NCBI GenBank assembly: GCA_916613615.1
Contig: OU744735.1
Location: 54,266,082-54,330,081, forward strand
From: Steromphala cineraria
Lineage: Eukaryota; Mollusca; Gastropoda; Trochida; Trochidae
DNA: 64,000 bases
Reading direction: 5' to 3'
Below the pieces are notes generated by a model that was not told where the DNA came from, ran no database searches, and saw nothing but the letters and a program-made list of their open reading frames with translations. A program made the translations under genes and the position numbers. Positions 1 through 12,442 of this stretch are shown piece after piece; within the stretch, counting starts at the first letter, position 1, and each line of letters opens with the position of its first letter.

Positions 1-110
1 TGAAAACTGAAGTAAAAGGCATAATAATGCATAATGAGAACTTAATGAATGTCCTGACTAGAAATGTCCTGAGAGTAATGGATATTATGACTAGATTGCT
101 GGTGTTAGAA

Positions 111-698
111 TCACAGCAAGCGGACCAGATTGGTCACTGGACGGATGTAAGTCACAGATTTACTGTCCCTGCACACACGGACTGCAACTTTCCGGACCAG
201 TCCGTCTGGTTCGGGATACACTGCGTCGATTCGTCCCATAGGCCACTCATTTCGAGCGCTTTGAGAGTCCTTCATGAGAACAATGTTGCCCACTTGCAAG
301 TTTGGCTTTGAAACTTGCCACTTAGGTCGTCTCTGCAAGTTTTGGAGATATTCCGATCTCCATCGTCGCCAGAACTCCTCGGCAAGAGTTTGCACTTGCC
401 TCCAATGAGCTCTGTACATGTCCTTGGCGTCTAAGGTTGTGTTGAAGTTTGAAGCGTGAATGTTCTTTTGTGTCAGGATCATGGCTGGAGATAACAGTGT
501 TGGCACTTCAGGGTCCGTTGAGATCACAGTTATCGGCCGAGCGTTGATAATGGCGGTGACCTCAGCCATTAATGTCGATAACACCTCGTGAGTCAAGGTC
601 TTCACATTGAGAAGCATTGCGTTGAGTATTCTTCTGGCAGTTCCGAGCATGTGTTCCCATGCACCTCCCATGTGGGAAGAGTGAGGTGCATTGAACAT
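111..698 (-). pseudogene. BEL/Pao integrase C-terminal part, frame-shifted from pol
   Basis: Open frame of about 195 residues that carries the end of the integrase core, including the HMGGAWE block with the likely third catalytic acidic residue, followed by the C-terminal module with KPNLQVGNIVLMKD and a final RPVTNLV-type stretch. This module normally follows integrase in BEL/Pao polyproteins. Here it is in a different frame from the main pol frame, which stops at 799-801, so it was once continuous and is now separated by two in-frame stops and a frameshift between about 698 and 801. The first Met is just the first available and not a real start. Confidence 0.85.
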
Positions 699-798
699 CC
701 ATTCTCATACAGGAAGTTGTGTACTGGGCCGTCCTCAACATTCACTCAAGAGGTTCAGTACAGCCGACGAAGTTTGTCCCGCGGTCAGAACGGAACTG

Positions 799-3700
799 TT
801 ATACATCGCGAAGAATCTGGAATCTGCGAAGACAGTTTATGAAGGACGAACTTGACATCTCCTCGACCAGGTCGATGTGTACCGCGCGAATCACGAGACA
901 GGTGAACAGTATCGCCCAGCGTTTAGTATTTGCTGCTCCGCCCCTGGTGCGACGTGTCACTATCTTCCAGGGTCCAAAGGCGTCTACACCCACAAATGTG
1001 AAAGGTGGGCATGGAGTGATTCTGTCGAAAGGCAAGTCCGACATCATTTGTGTTTCCGGTTTGCATCGCAGTTTTCGGCAGGTGACACACTTGCTGATGA
1101 GTGATGACACCAGTCGTTTTGCTCCAACAATCCAGTAACCGCCGGATCTGAGAGCACCTTCTGTGAAGTGCCTGCCCTGGTGACAAACTCTTTCATGGAA
1201 GTGCTGGATGAGAAGTCTTGCTACATGGTGTTTTTTGGGAATGATGATTGGTTGGATTTCCTTGCAAGGTAGTTCACTGTTTTTCAGTCTCCCTCCAACT
1301 CTGAGAAGTTCATATTCATCCAAGATTGGTGAAAGAGATAAGATTGAGCTCTTTCTTGGCAAACATTTGCCAGTTTGTAGGCATGTTATCTCCTCCGAAA
1401 ACCACTCTTGCTGCACAAGTCTCAGGATGGCACGTTCTGCTTCTTCATAGTCACTGACAGTTCTATACAGTCTACACTTGTGCCAACCCTTGCATGAATC
1501 TGAGGTAGTATGAAAGGACTTCAGGATATGTCTCAAGAGGGATATTGTACTGACGAGTCTCTTCCATGAAGAAAATCGTGAGAAGCGTTCAGTGTCGAGA
1601 CTTGCTTTTGGTTTGTTGTCGACAGAGGTTTTAGATACTATAACTTCTGCTTTCACTTCCTTGTCATCCTGGGGATCAACAAGAGAGTATTCAGGAACAG
1701 CATCCGCGTTACAGGTTTCCTGTCTCAAAAAATCAGGTCCGTTAAGCCAGAGACTGTCTTGGAGATGAGACGATCGTAAGGATCGTGTAGCTTGATCTGC
1801 CGGATTCGTATCTGTGGATACATGGTTCCATTGGTGAGGATGGGAGGAACGCCGTATTCTGTCCACACGATTGGCTACATACACATGAAATCGTCTTTTT
1901 TCGTTGTGGATGTAACCTAACACTACACGGCTATCCGTGTAGAACCTCAGACAGTCCTGTCGCAGTCTCAATTGTCTAGTCAACATGTCCGCCATCTCTA
2001 CTGACAACACTGCGGCACAGAGTTCGAGGCGTGGGATTGTGTGTCCATGGCGGGGCGCCACCTTTGCCTTGCCTAGGAGGAAGCTCACAGTACTTGAGTT
2101 GTTGATGTCGTAGATTTTGAGATAGGCAACTGCTCCCACAGCTTCTTTAGAGGCGTCCGAGAACAGATGTATCTCCTTGTGGTCTGACTGTGAGAACGAA
2201 TGTTCAGAGTACACTCGCGGTATTGTTACACTTTCTAGAGCCGATAGAGAATCACACCAGTTTCGCCATTCCGTCAAGTATTTGGATGGCAGGGGATCAT
2301 CCCAGTCAGTCGTCAAGTCCATTAATTCTCTCAAGAGGAGTCTACCCTTGATGACCACAGGTGCGGTAAATCCGATAGGGTCATAAAGACTATGGATTGT
2401 GGAAAGCACTCCACGCTTGGTGAAAGATTTCTGTTCAGAGTTCACTTGGAAAGTAAATGTGTCCTGAGATATGTTCCAGGCTAATCCCAGACTTCGCTGT
2501 ACAGGTGGAGTATCAGTGCTCAAGTCCATGTCCTTAATATCTTTGGCTAGATCCTCAGCATCGAATGAAGCTAACACTGTTTGGTTATTGGAAGCTATTT
2601 TGTGTAGTCGAATGTTTCCTCCCTCCTTCAATTGCGCCTGAGTTCTGTGCACAATATCTATCGCCATTTCAGGTGTGGGAACTGATAGTAGACCGTCGTC
2701 CACATAAAAGTTCGAGCCGACGAACTCTTTCACGTCATCATCAGCACTCTCCACAGACTTCCGTAGGCCGTAGGTAGCAACAGCCGGAGACGGTGAGTTT
2801 CCGAATACGTGAGTGGTCATCCTATAATCTATCATCCCCTGACTTGGGTCATCGTCTTTGTACCATATGAATCTGAGGAAGTCACGATGAGATGGGTTGA
2901 CCTTGAAGCAGTAGAACATTTGTTCAACGTCCACCATCACAGCAACAGATTCAGTCCGGAACCTGAGTAAGATGCCTAACAGATTGTTGATCAGGTCAGG
3001 TCCTGTCATGAGCACATTATTGAGTGACACACCGTTGTATTTGGCTGATGAGTCAAACAGACCCCTTATATTTCCCGGTTTCTTGGCATTGTAAACCCCA
3101 AACAAGGGTAAGTACCAGCACTCTTGGTCCTTTGGTAGTGGCTTCGCGACTTGGGTGTGACCCTTGTCAACTATCTTTGACATGAACGTTATCATGTGCT
3201 CACATTTGGTCGGATCCTTTCGCAGGCTCTTGTCCAACAGTTCAGCTCGGTGGACAGCTTGTGGTTTGTTGTATGGAAGTGTTTGTCTACCAGGTCTAAA
3301 GGGAAGAGGTGCCGTCCAATACCCATCACCGTCTCTTGTGAATTCAGAGTCCATGAGATTTAGGAACTGTTTGTCTTCCACTGAAGGCCCTTGTGTTTCA
3401 TCCAGGTCAGTTTTGATGAAAATGTTATGAAAGTCTCTTTTCTCCCTCACGTCAAAGTTATTAGTGCATGGCTGCATTATGGAAGTGCGACCATCCCTCA
3501 AAATATGAGTCTTTCTCACAATAACATCTTCGGGTTGGTGGACCTTACCGAGGCAGACTTCGCCAACGATAAACCAGCCTAGGTACATCTTCTGAGCATA
3601 GGGAGCATTGGATGGTCCGAGACGCTGGTCGAGAACATGGTGAGCAGTAGGGAGATCCCGACCAATTAGAAGCAAGACATCGGCTTGTGAATTGACAGGA

Positions 3701-6186
3701 GGTATGAACTCTGCGATGTCCTTCATGTGCGGGTGGTTTGCGGCTGCCTCTGGTGTAGGTATTTCATCGCGCACATTTGGAATATCATTGCACTCAATAC
3801 GTGTAGGTAAGTGCAATGAGTTAGACCCATCTAGGCTTTCAACCATGTACCCTGATGCTCGTCTACCTGACATGGTGGCTGAACCATTGCAAGATGAAAG
3901 TGTGTATTCAATCTCTTGTCCACGTTCATTAAAGGCATTGAAAAGATCAGTTCTTGCAAGAGTTTTGTTGCTTTGATCGTCCAGTATTTCGTAAGTTGTG
4001 AGAGATTGATCTGGTCTGTCGATTGGAGAAACTTTCACTAAGACAGTCTTTGAACAAGATTTGCCGCCTGGTAACTTTTCACAAATTTGAGTATAAGTGG
4101 AAGTAACAGAGTGAGTTCTGTCCTCAGGTGACACGCTTTGACCCTCCCCTCCATGCTTCTTAGGGGGTGGCTTAGGATCCACAGATTTACGTGCTGTTTC
4201 ATCGCCCTGGTGAATATGCATTGCTGTAGGGTGTTTGTCACTTTTGCAGATGAAACAGGAGATATTTTCTTCACACGTGCGTGCTGCATGTGTAGTGCTT
4301 TCACAGCACCGGAAGCATATCTTTTGCTTCGTGAGGAAATCTCTTCGTTCCTTGATCGGTAGGCGACGAAAACCCTTACAATAGTTCAAAGTGTGACCTT
4401 CTGAGGTTTCGTGATAAGGGCAAAGTCTTTTCTCGTTAGAAACATCCGTCTTCTTTGACGTAAACTTATAGTCTGTCTGTATTCTAGATGAGTTTTGATG
4501 TGGTGTAGATTTCCTCGTGCTGACCATTGCTGATTGGGTGTCGTACAAGAAACTTGGATCATTTCTTATTCTCGCCTGTCGACACAGAAAGTCTGAGAAT
4601 GTATTGAATGGAGGATATGCAACATCATGATGCTCCTTGTATCTTACGGCTTCGCTTGTCCACTTTTCTTGAAGGGCAGGTGGCAGTTTGGAAACTATCG
4701 GGGACACTCCCGCAGATGAGTCATAATAGGCAAGGAGGGTCGAGTACCGGGGACTACACTTCACAGACTCGATCTCAGACACAATATCTGCTAAGTCAAA
4801 TAATTTGGCATGGTCTCTTCCTGAAAGCTTGGGGAAATTAAAGAGTTTCTTCTTGAGCTCGGACTCCACTAACTCAGGACTGCCATATCTGTTTTCAAGA
4901 CGTTCCCATATCTTGTGTAGGGCTCGAACAGGGTCGTGTGCATTAGCTGCCCGGATACTTGCTGCTTGCTTACTGGAGTCTGTACCCAGCCACTTAACGA
5001 GTAAGTCCATTTCCTCTTGAGGGGAAACACCAAGCTCATGCACAATTGCGTTGAAACTGTTTTGCCATGTTGCAAAATACTCAGGTCTGTCGTTGAATTT
5101 ACTGAAGCGTGACAACAGTAAATGTTTCTTCATAAGGTACTTTGAAAGTTCAGCACACATATTGAACTGATCCGCTGGAGTAGGTACTGGCTTCTGTACC
5201 TCCGGTATGTACGGTTGAGCACTAGGGTTAAGTACACTGGTCCTCACAGGGTTAACATTACCAACTTGTTGTGTTGCTTCTTCCAGAACAACATTTTGTG
5301 GAACATTAGGAATATCCTGATTTTCAGTATGGTTATCACCAGGAAGCAACACATGTCTCACAGTGGTTTCACCAGTTGCTTGTCCCTTCACAGTGTTCAC
5401 GACAGGTAACTGAGCTTTAGTGTTTGCGAGTGCATAATGAGATTTCTGATCACCTAGGTTAGGTGGATTGTCAATGCGAAATGTGTCTTGGGGTTGAGAC
5501 ATCGGCAGTTTTAGAATACTCTTTTGTGTTTCAACAAAGTTTTCCATTTGTTTGATTTTTGCAGACATGTCTGATTTGTGATCTGTGTTTTCATAGATTA
5601 GGTTCTGCATAGCGTCTAGCTCTACTTGGGCTTCCTCTGCCTCACACTGAGAAGCCAAGAGTTTTCTACTGATCTCAAGTTCAGTTTGTTTTCTTGTAAG
5701 TTCTGACTCTTTTTCAACAAATTTTAGCCTGGTTTTAGCGGCCTCTGCCTTAGCATGTTGTTTCATTAAGAGGGAACTGACACTTGAATGCCTGGAATTC
5801 TTGCTTCCTATCATAGAGGCTGATTCAATATTTTCACAATCTGATAAGCTCCTGATGCGGTCATTTAGTGATTTCATGCATTTCTGAACTTTATTCAACA
5901 CACCATCGGTAATGTTCTGCTGTTGTGTTTCTGTAGCCATGCTTTCTACAGTCCTAGTATGTTGCAAATAGGTGACAAATTCTGTGTGAACTTGTGAATA
6001 TTCTTTATATTTAGAGTCAACATAATTACGATAATCTCGTAACGGATGCATTTCAGTAACAGTTTCTGACTCAGCGATCACTTCATCAATTTGTGTGTCT
6101 AATCTCAAAAGTTCAGCCACATACACAGACACTCTCTCATGAAACAATTCACTTGCTTTCTCGGTCAATTTTCGTGCACGAGACAT
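799..6186 (-). pseudogene. BEL/Pao gag-pol open frame, truncated inside integrase
   Basis: One long frame of about 1,795 residues from the Met at 6186, which begins MSRARKLTEKA. The same frame stays open upstream to 6327, but that stretch looks like leader. In order it shows: a charged coiled-coil gag region; a DUF1759-like capsid segment (WLGTDSSKQ); cysteine/histidine knuckles (CFRCCESTTHAARTC, CFICKSDKH); an A17-type protease with ILDDQSN; reverse transcriptase with YVDDGL near 2690-2712; RNase H with LFSDASKEAVGAV near 2130-2175; an H2C2 integrase finger (H..H then CVTCRKLRC) near 1080-1200; and the start of the integrase core (VGVDAFGPW). It ends at a TAA at 799-801. A second in-frame TGA lies at 742-744. 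The length up to the break is normal for the superfamily, so decay looks fairly recent. Confidence 0.9.
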
Positions 6187-6687
6187 TTTTAAATTGTAAA
6201 TGTTCGTTGGCCTATTTATGCACAGTGTTGCGACAACATAGAGATAAAATGTCAGTATTGGGAAATTGGAGGCGTAGATTGTGTTTTTGAGTCGGGCGAA
6301 TCTATGCCGAGAGTATTTTCGATTCAATTCTTTTCACTATGACGACAAAAGATTGTTCGTTTTTAATCTTTATCACCAGAAAACCTCAGAAATACGTGTT
6401 GATACATGGAGGGTGAAAAGAATTGTTCATTTTGGCATATTGAGATGTACATTGTGACACAGCGTTTGTAATTAAAGCTGTAAATTTGGCGTGAGTAATT
6501 TGCCATGTGCTTCTTCGCTTGAAAACATCAAAACAGGAAGTCAAGAAACAAAGGGAGGTAATACATAAACTGGGTATTTGCTTGGAAGCGCAACATATTT
6601 GCGCTGTGAGTAATAGGGAAAGAGGCGTACGTAAAATCTGTCCATTCACGCCGTAAGTATATAATAATGTCCTCAAAGGGCACAACA
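6187..6687 (-). repeat. Putative 5' leader and right-hand LTR of the BEL/Pao element
   Basis: Non-coding sequence between the gag start and the intron repeat of gene A. The outer edge is well placed at 6687 by comparison with gene C. The inner LTR edge and primer-binding site could not be fixed because the partner LTR is not in the window. A TATATACTTA-like stretch lies 30 bp inside the outer edge in element orientation. Confidence 0.5.
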
Positions 6688-6735
6688 CCCATACCTCATT
6701 TCAATATCCTTTCCCAGCCCATACCTCAGTACAAT
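6688..6735. repeat. Remnant of the 30-bp intron minisatellite in gene A
   Basis: About one and a half units (cccatacctcatttcaatat...) that match the last units of the gene C array ending near 27950. The rest of the array and the upstream exons of gene A are cut off from view by the retroelement. Confidence 0.8.
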
Positions 6736-6820
6736 ATGATTTTGTAGCTATCGTAGCTAAAGTTTACTCTTCAGAAGAAATCAAGAATACCTCACAAGTA
6801 AGGTTATTGTATAATTTCAG

Positions 6821-9547
6821 ACACTAACCTTTATTGCATCGACCCCTTGTCCAATGACTGAAGGATACAAAGTCACATTTGAAGGAAATCCCACAATCCA
6901 TGGCAGGTAAAGCAATATATGATTTATTCTTAATCAATTGATGTGTGATGTAAGGTATAAGATTATGATTAGCATGTATTATCGTTATCATCAAGAGGGA
7001 AAAATTATTTATTCTTAATAATGGCATCTTGTCTTATCTTATTCATAACACCCAACTAGTTATGATAACATTGATATGTGCGGAAACGTAAAATGATAGG
7101 AAAGAACAGAAACGACCTTGAAGGTTTCGAACCTAAGTGGATCTTAAATTTCGGCTCCATCAAAGCTGTCTCAGTTGCTCAGTGGTCAGAGGCTTTGGGT
7201 AATCATTTGGGGGTGGGCGAGGTGAGTTGATGGTTGTGCTCATTTGATGTCGCAAGCGCAACTTTTGAAAGGATTTTTTATTTAAATTTGGAACCCTCTT
7301 GGGGAAGTCCGCAAATGAAGGGACGTCAAGCATGCAGTCCAGCAGGAGACAATTACACCCTTGTTCTTGTTATCCATTAAACACTACAAGCCAGGTATGA
7401 TGCACTGGCAAACTTGTTCTGAGGATAACACAACATAACAATCGTCACTTGTCGTTTTATTTTGAGGTCTGCCACTGGTGGGTGGTCTTTCACCATTTCC
7501 ATTTGTGCCGGATTGGAGACATGGAATGGTAGCGAGGTGGAGATGAACCTGTGGAAGTTCATCCTGGCCTTCAGCATCTCAATATGCTATATCTGGCCTT
7601 CCCCTGCCACACCTCATTGTCTTCATGGTCAGACCATGATTGTTGAAAGTTTTACTGAGAATATGTAGTTATTAAGGGTGTAAAATCAGTGCCACAACTT
7701 CAGTGCTGATGATTTCTAATAAACACCTGGTCTTCATTTCTTTCTTTGAATGTGTAAACAATTGGACGTTTAACATAAGTCAAATTATCCTTAGATAACC
7801 ACATCATCACAATATTATTTCTATATAGGGGATGCATAACTTTTGACCAGATATATAGAAATCAACTATACTTAAAGCTTTCCTATTTGATTGTTCATTA
7901 ACATGACTAAACAAAACGTTAATTCCCTGGTTTTTACTATTGTTCATGACTATTAGATATAAAGCAATGTTGTATTATTAGCTCTTCATAAACAATAACA
8001 TTTCATAAAACAAATGACAAACTTTATTCGAAAATGTGCAAATTTTAAAACTCTCTTGTGACCAGAGACTGTTGTATATCTGTGTTGTTAAACTGTTTGA
8101 TAAAGAGATAACCTCCGCCCCTAAATCAGCAATGATGATAATGACAATGCTAATGATGACAATGATAGACAGTGACGATTTCTCACCACCAAAGGTATTC
8201 AAGGCTACAATAGTTAAATGAATTGGAAATAACTGAAAGTTTTTAACTTTTAGTCACATGTCACTTTATCAAGGAGCACATCGTCACCGAAAATAATAAT
8301 AATGTTACTGTACTTTCTGTTCTTGTTAAATCAATCAAATTCACACATACTTTCAGGTTCTATATGACTGTCCATTCTGCAAACCTTACTATTCAAGCTG
8401 ACGTTAGACTAACGTTCTCCAGTTTCCATGAGCGGTTCCTGCTAAATAAGAAGACATACGGTCGCTGGGAGACCAACATGGACATACCAGCACCCTTTGC
8501 TCCTGGTGTGAAGTTCATAACGGAAATTGTACGACAGAAGGGAGGATACGAGGTAACCAGCATTCTAACACCCTCTAGCATCAGGCTGTGTTGGTCGCCT
8601 TGGATCCCTTATTACCATTCATGGTTTTTTTCCCTCGTATTTACAAAACATTGTTAAAGACCCATTTTTAAAATGCACCTACACTCATAAGATAGGAGAC
8701 AGTTTACCATAATGACCGAAACGTAACAGGGTACGATCTTGTTTCTCAAGCCAATTATCTTTGATAGAAAAAAGAGGTGTCATAACTAAGTGGGAACTAC
8801 ATTCGACCACATTTTAATCATTATATTTTCAAAAAATCAGTTTAGCTCAAACGGACTTGGTACTTCGTGAAAGGTATCTTTGAATTGATTAAAAACAGTT
8901 GTCCTTAAGTTGGTAAAACCCCCCTCTTGTGATACAACTGGTATCTTCCTGAAACGTGTTACGGTACTTAAAGACTTTCTATTGGCTATTCATAGGAGAG
9001 GAGTGCCTTGACTGGGGATTCAAGGGGACTCAACATATTGATATCGAAAACTTCATCATGTATTCGCAGATAATCAGTTACTTGCCTTACTTTGCCTTGT
9101 CCTCACAGAGACCTCAGGTGGCAAAATAACTGTGTATGTAGTAAAAACATAACAACGCAAAGTTAAAAGTGAAAGTTCTCCATTCTGGAAGTTATATTAG
9201 TTTTAAAGAATCATTCTTTCCAGCTTTCTTATATCATTTATACCAATTCACGTTGCCCTATGTGAAGTATAATATGAAATATATCAACACCAGTATAATA
9301 AGGTAAAACCACCCTCTGATGTTTGTTGAATTCCTAACCTCCGATTGGAAAAATATCAGATTTCCGAAAATTCTTGGGATGAGATTGTCTGTTTTTGTAT
9401 TTTTCATGTAAGTATTTTTCCAAACAGGTGTACGTCAACGGGACCTACTTTGGCCATTCAGAGGACCTGACTCCTGACGAATACCCTGACACCATCCGTG
9501 TGGATGAAGATATCAATTTGGACAGAGTCACATTTTTGCCTGTGTAA
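6821..9547 (+). CDS. Gene A: galectin-domain exons of a PAN-EGF-CCP-galectin family gene (5' part missing)
   Basis: Three exons at 6821-6906, 8357-8552 and 9428-9547 (stop TAA 9545-9547). They encode the last 133 residues of the family: TLTFIASTPCPMTEGY, then the strand-rich core with ANLTIQADVRLTF, W in GRWETN and the FAPGVKF block, then VYVNGTYFGHSEDL. The FAPG..F..EI and VNG..-DINL-V pattern is that of a galectin carbohydrate-recognition domain. The HxNxR motif is replaced by TFSSF, so ordinary galactoside binding is unlikely. Exon lengths and phases equal those of gene C, its closest relative. No PAN, EGF or sushi exon lies between the BEL element and 6821; they may survive left of the window, separated by the insertion. 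It may be a broken gene or one with a very long intron. Confidence 0.75.
6907..8356. other. Gene A intron between first two galectin exons
   Basis: Non-coding, aligned throughout with the gene C intron at 28123-29576. Near 7165-7215 it holds a stretch resembling a tRNA-derived SINE relic (tgctcagtggtcagaggc), with a B-box-like ggtttcgaacc at 7121-7131 in the opposite sense. Otherwise nothing recognised. Confidence 0.45.
8553..9427. other. Gene A last intron
   Basis: AT-rich non-coding sequence, colinear with 29773-30644 in gene C. It starts with donor GTAACC and ends with acceptor ACAAACAG. No other feature seen. Confidence 0.6.
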
Positions 9548-9707
9548 TCTTGTGATTACCTAACGGTGAAAAAGGTATTTCAAAGATGACATTTACGTTG
9601 TTGACTATGGATTGTCTGTGCCACAAACAAAACCCCGTTTTTGATGTACAAAAACAGCCGGTATACAGGTTATTATCTTCATCATTGTGTTCATCGTCAT
9701 CAACATC

Positions 9708-10860
9708 AAATAATAATAATAATAATTTCATTTGTAGAGCGCAAATATCCACACACTCGTGCATGCTCAATGCGCTTAAAAGAAAAGGTAGAAAGTTAGT
9801 CATATGACCAAAGGAACAGGTAGGTTTTGACTTTTGACTTGAATGAGGCAAGTGATTCACAGAGTTCCAAAGATCTTTTTCCATAAGACGCCATTTGATA
9901 TCTTGGGACTTGCAGTAAGAAATGATTCTGTGACCGGAGTGATCTTGACAGGATGTAATCTGTGAAGAGTTAGCTGAGGTATTCTGGAGCTTGTTGGTCG
10001 AGGCAATTGAAAGTGGTGCACAGAAGTTTGAAGTTGATTCTTTGTTGAATTTGTAGCCCATGTATGATTTGAGAATCGGAGAGATATGGTCAGATTTAGC
10101 TTTTAATGAAATTATTCTTGCAGCTGTGTTTTGTACCCTTTGTAAATTGTTGATGTTCTGTTTGCTGAGCCCTATCAACAGTCCATTGCAGTAGTCTAGT
10201 CTAGATAATACTAGACATCTAACAAGGGTGTGGGCGCACTCTGCAGTGATGTACTTCCTGATGTTGCCAATTGACCTCAGATGAAAGTAGCATGACTTAC
10301 AAATTCTACTGACTTGTTCCTGTAATGAAAGGTCTGATTCAATCCACACTCCAAGATCCTGCACAGTTCTGGACGTTGATAGTTCACATTTACAAATGGT
10401 GACATCTTTTCTGAGATCGGTAAGGTGATGCTTCCTGCCAACAAGTAGAACTTCTGTTTTATCGTCATTCAGCTTCAATGTTTGGCCATTCATCCATGAT
10501 TTTATTCCAGCAGTGCAGAGTTCTAGTTGTTCGATTGCTGCTGATTGTGATGCTGGTGAAAAGAAATTAATGAGTTGGGAGTCATCTGCATATGAGTAGT
10601 TTGAAGTCTTAAAAGTATCGATGACAGATTGAAGCTGGTTGGTGTAGATCAAAAAGAGGACTGGGCCCAAGACTGAACCCTGAGGAACACCACATGTCAG
10701 AGATGACTTGTTGGAAAGGTTATCTGCAACTGTAACATGTTGACTCCTGTCTGTCAAATAGGACTGAAACCATGTCAAGGCTACACCATTGATTCCGATG
10801 TGATGTTCAAGAATGTATAGCATAATGTCATGGTCTACAGTGTCAAAAGCTGCACTTATA
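9708..10860 (-). mobile_element. 5'-truncated CR1/L2/jockey-like LINE after gene A
   Basis: Minus-strand reverse-transcriptase fragment that starts inside the palm domain (AFDTVDHD), with TCGVPQGSVLGPVLF, the catalytic YADDSQL and the thumb block (VQDLGVWIESDLSLQEQ, LSRLDYCNGLL). The 3' end is an (ATT)n tail, seen as (aat)n at 9708-9727 on the + strand. The 5' truncation is at about 10860, where similarity to reverse transcriptase stops just upstream of the SAAFDTVDH block. The element begins only about 160 bp after gene A's stop codon. The same insertion is present after gene C, so it predates the block duplication. Confidence 0.85.
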
Positions 10861-12442
10861 CCTTCTGACACGTGTCTTTTATGTAATCATTCATGTAAAA
10901 AGAAAATAATATATCATTCATACTTTACCACAGTGAACCACAATTCTTTGAAATTTGAATTGTACCTTCAATGAAGAGAAAGATTTATTGTACACCTATA
11001 GCAAAATCCTAATTTGATACTTAAAAACATGACTGTGCTAGCGTGTATTCTTATAAACAGGACACATAATTTTATGATAACATTATTACAGATTTATTAT
11101 TTCATCAACACATTAAATCAAATAGTCCTCTCTTATTTTGTACAGTTTGCCATATCATGTCATTTCGTTTTTATCTGTACCTTTTCTTTTTAATTCTTGT
11201 TCACTATCTCTCACTTAAGTTTCTATTCTTGTAACCTTTGAAATTCTTCACAATAAAAACGTATTCTCTTTTCCATAGTGTTTTCCAAATCTGTTTCTAA
11301 ACTGAATAATATATGTTTAATGAGTATAGCCGCCTATAGAAGTTACAGACTGAATGACCACATACTTTTTGTTTGCGAAGCACATTATTTTGATAACATT
11401 TTCTTACTTCACATGTCCTGAAATAAATCTGGGTAAAGACATAACTGATCGATAAATTCTATTTGTTTAGTATGATGGCAAGGGTTAAGATTGTTTTACC
11501 CAGAAAGCAATAATTACGAAATAATAAAATCCTATCATAACACATTCTTTTATTTTTTTATAGAGCCATTGTCAATAATTTTGACCAGTGATAAGATTTC
11601 ACGTTGAACTACATCAACAACGGTAATCCAACAGTCGACAATAAGACATGACTGTTTTCAGTGTTACTGTGTGAAGTTTTTCAGAATATTAAATTGTATT
11701 GGCAAAAAATACATTGTACTTGTACAAAATATGACAAATTAGTATTTCTAATTTAAAAATCAAACAGAATCATAAACATACGATCATAATATCTTCTTAA
11801 TGTTTTCATGATATATAGAGTTGTTTTCACGTAATTGGTTTTTATTTGAGAGACCATTGACTTTCTGTTAGGAAAAAAAATTTTCAAAATAACACGCTCC
11901 TTATTTACGAAATAATCGAGTAATTAGGAATCAAATGCCATGCAATAAAGAACATTATCATTAGTATAAGCTATCATCAATAGTTAATAGATACATCAGT
12001 TTGTTAAGACGCCACAGGGAGATATTATAATACAATGGCTTTAAATATTGATGAGTTCATCTCTAGAGACAAATGGCAGTTCTTTTCACTATCCAACTCT
12101 TTAATAGAATAACAGCATATTATTTCTGTCTTGAACGTCAACCTTTTGAAGATGTTGGCGTTGTAAAAAGTCTAAATCCATGGAGACTATAAGCTAATGA
12201 ACCAATCCATCAACAAATGAACCAGACCAGTAACCAGACACTATAGTACTTCGCATTTCGTTGACAGCCTTTACAGGGCTGCATGTATTTGTTTGTGTTG
12301 TGCTTGAATTTGGATTTTTATAAACATCTTGTCAAAGAATCCAGGTGAACTACTATCGAAATATCGTAACGGAATTACATAAACATAACAAAACGCATAT
12401 ATTCGAATTGCCAATAATAAACTAGGATAAGTTTGAAACAAG
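10861..12442. other. Spacer between gene A and gene B
   Basis: AT-rich sequence colinear with 32595-34183 upstream of gene D. It must hold the gene B promoter, but I could not place a TATA box or start site with confidence. No coding region recognised. Confidence 0.5.

Larger units (their letters stand above)
1..6687 (-). mobile_element. BEL/Pao LTR retrotransposon, degenerate, left end outside window
   Basis: A minus-strand element whose order is gag, A17-type protease, reverse transcriptase, RNase H, integrase and the C-terminal module found after BEL/Pao integrases. This order and the DUF1759-like gag identify BEL/Pao. Its right (5') edge can be placed at 6687: the + strand reads cacaaca there, so the element starts TGTTGTG in its own orientation, and from 6688 the sequence matches the 30-bp intron repeat found undisturbed in gene C near 27904. 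The left LTR is not recognisable in positions 1-110 and probably lies outside. The integrase is interrupted, so this copy is not autonomous. The insertion sits in the intron just upstream of gene A's galectin exons. Confidence 0.9.

Noticed and set aside
719..1138. + strand frames opposite the BEL/Pao pol gene
   Set aside because: Antisense shadows of the long coding frame, without recognisable domains.
7165..7215. tRNA gene
   Set aside because: A tRNA-like A-box phrase is present, but no matching B box in the right orientation and distance and no cloverleaf; at most a SINE relic.
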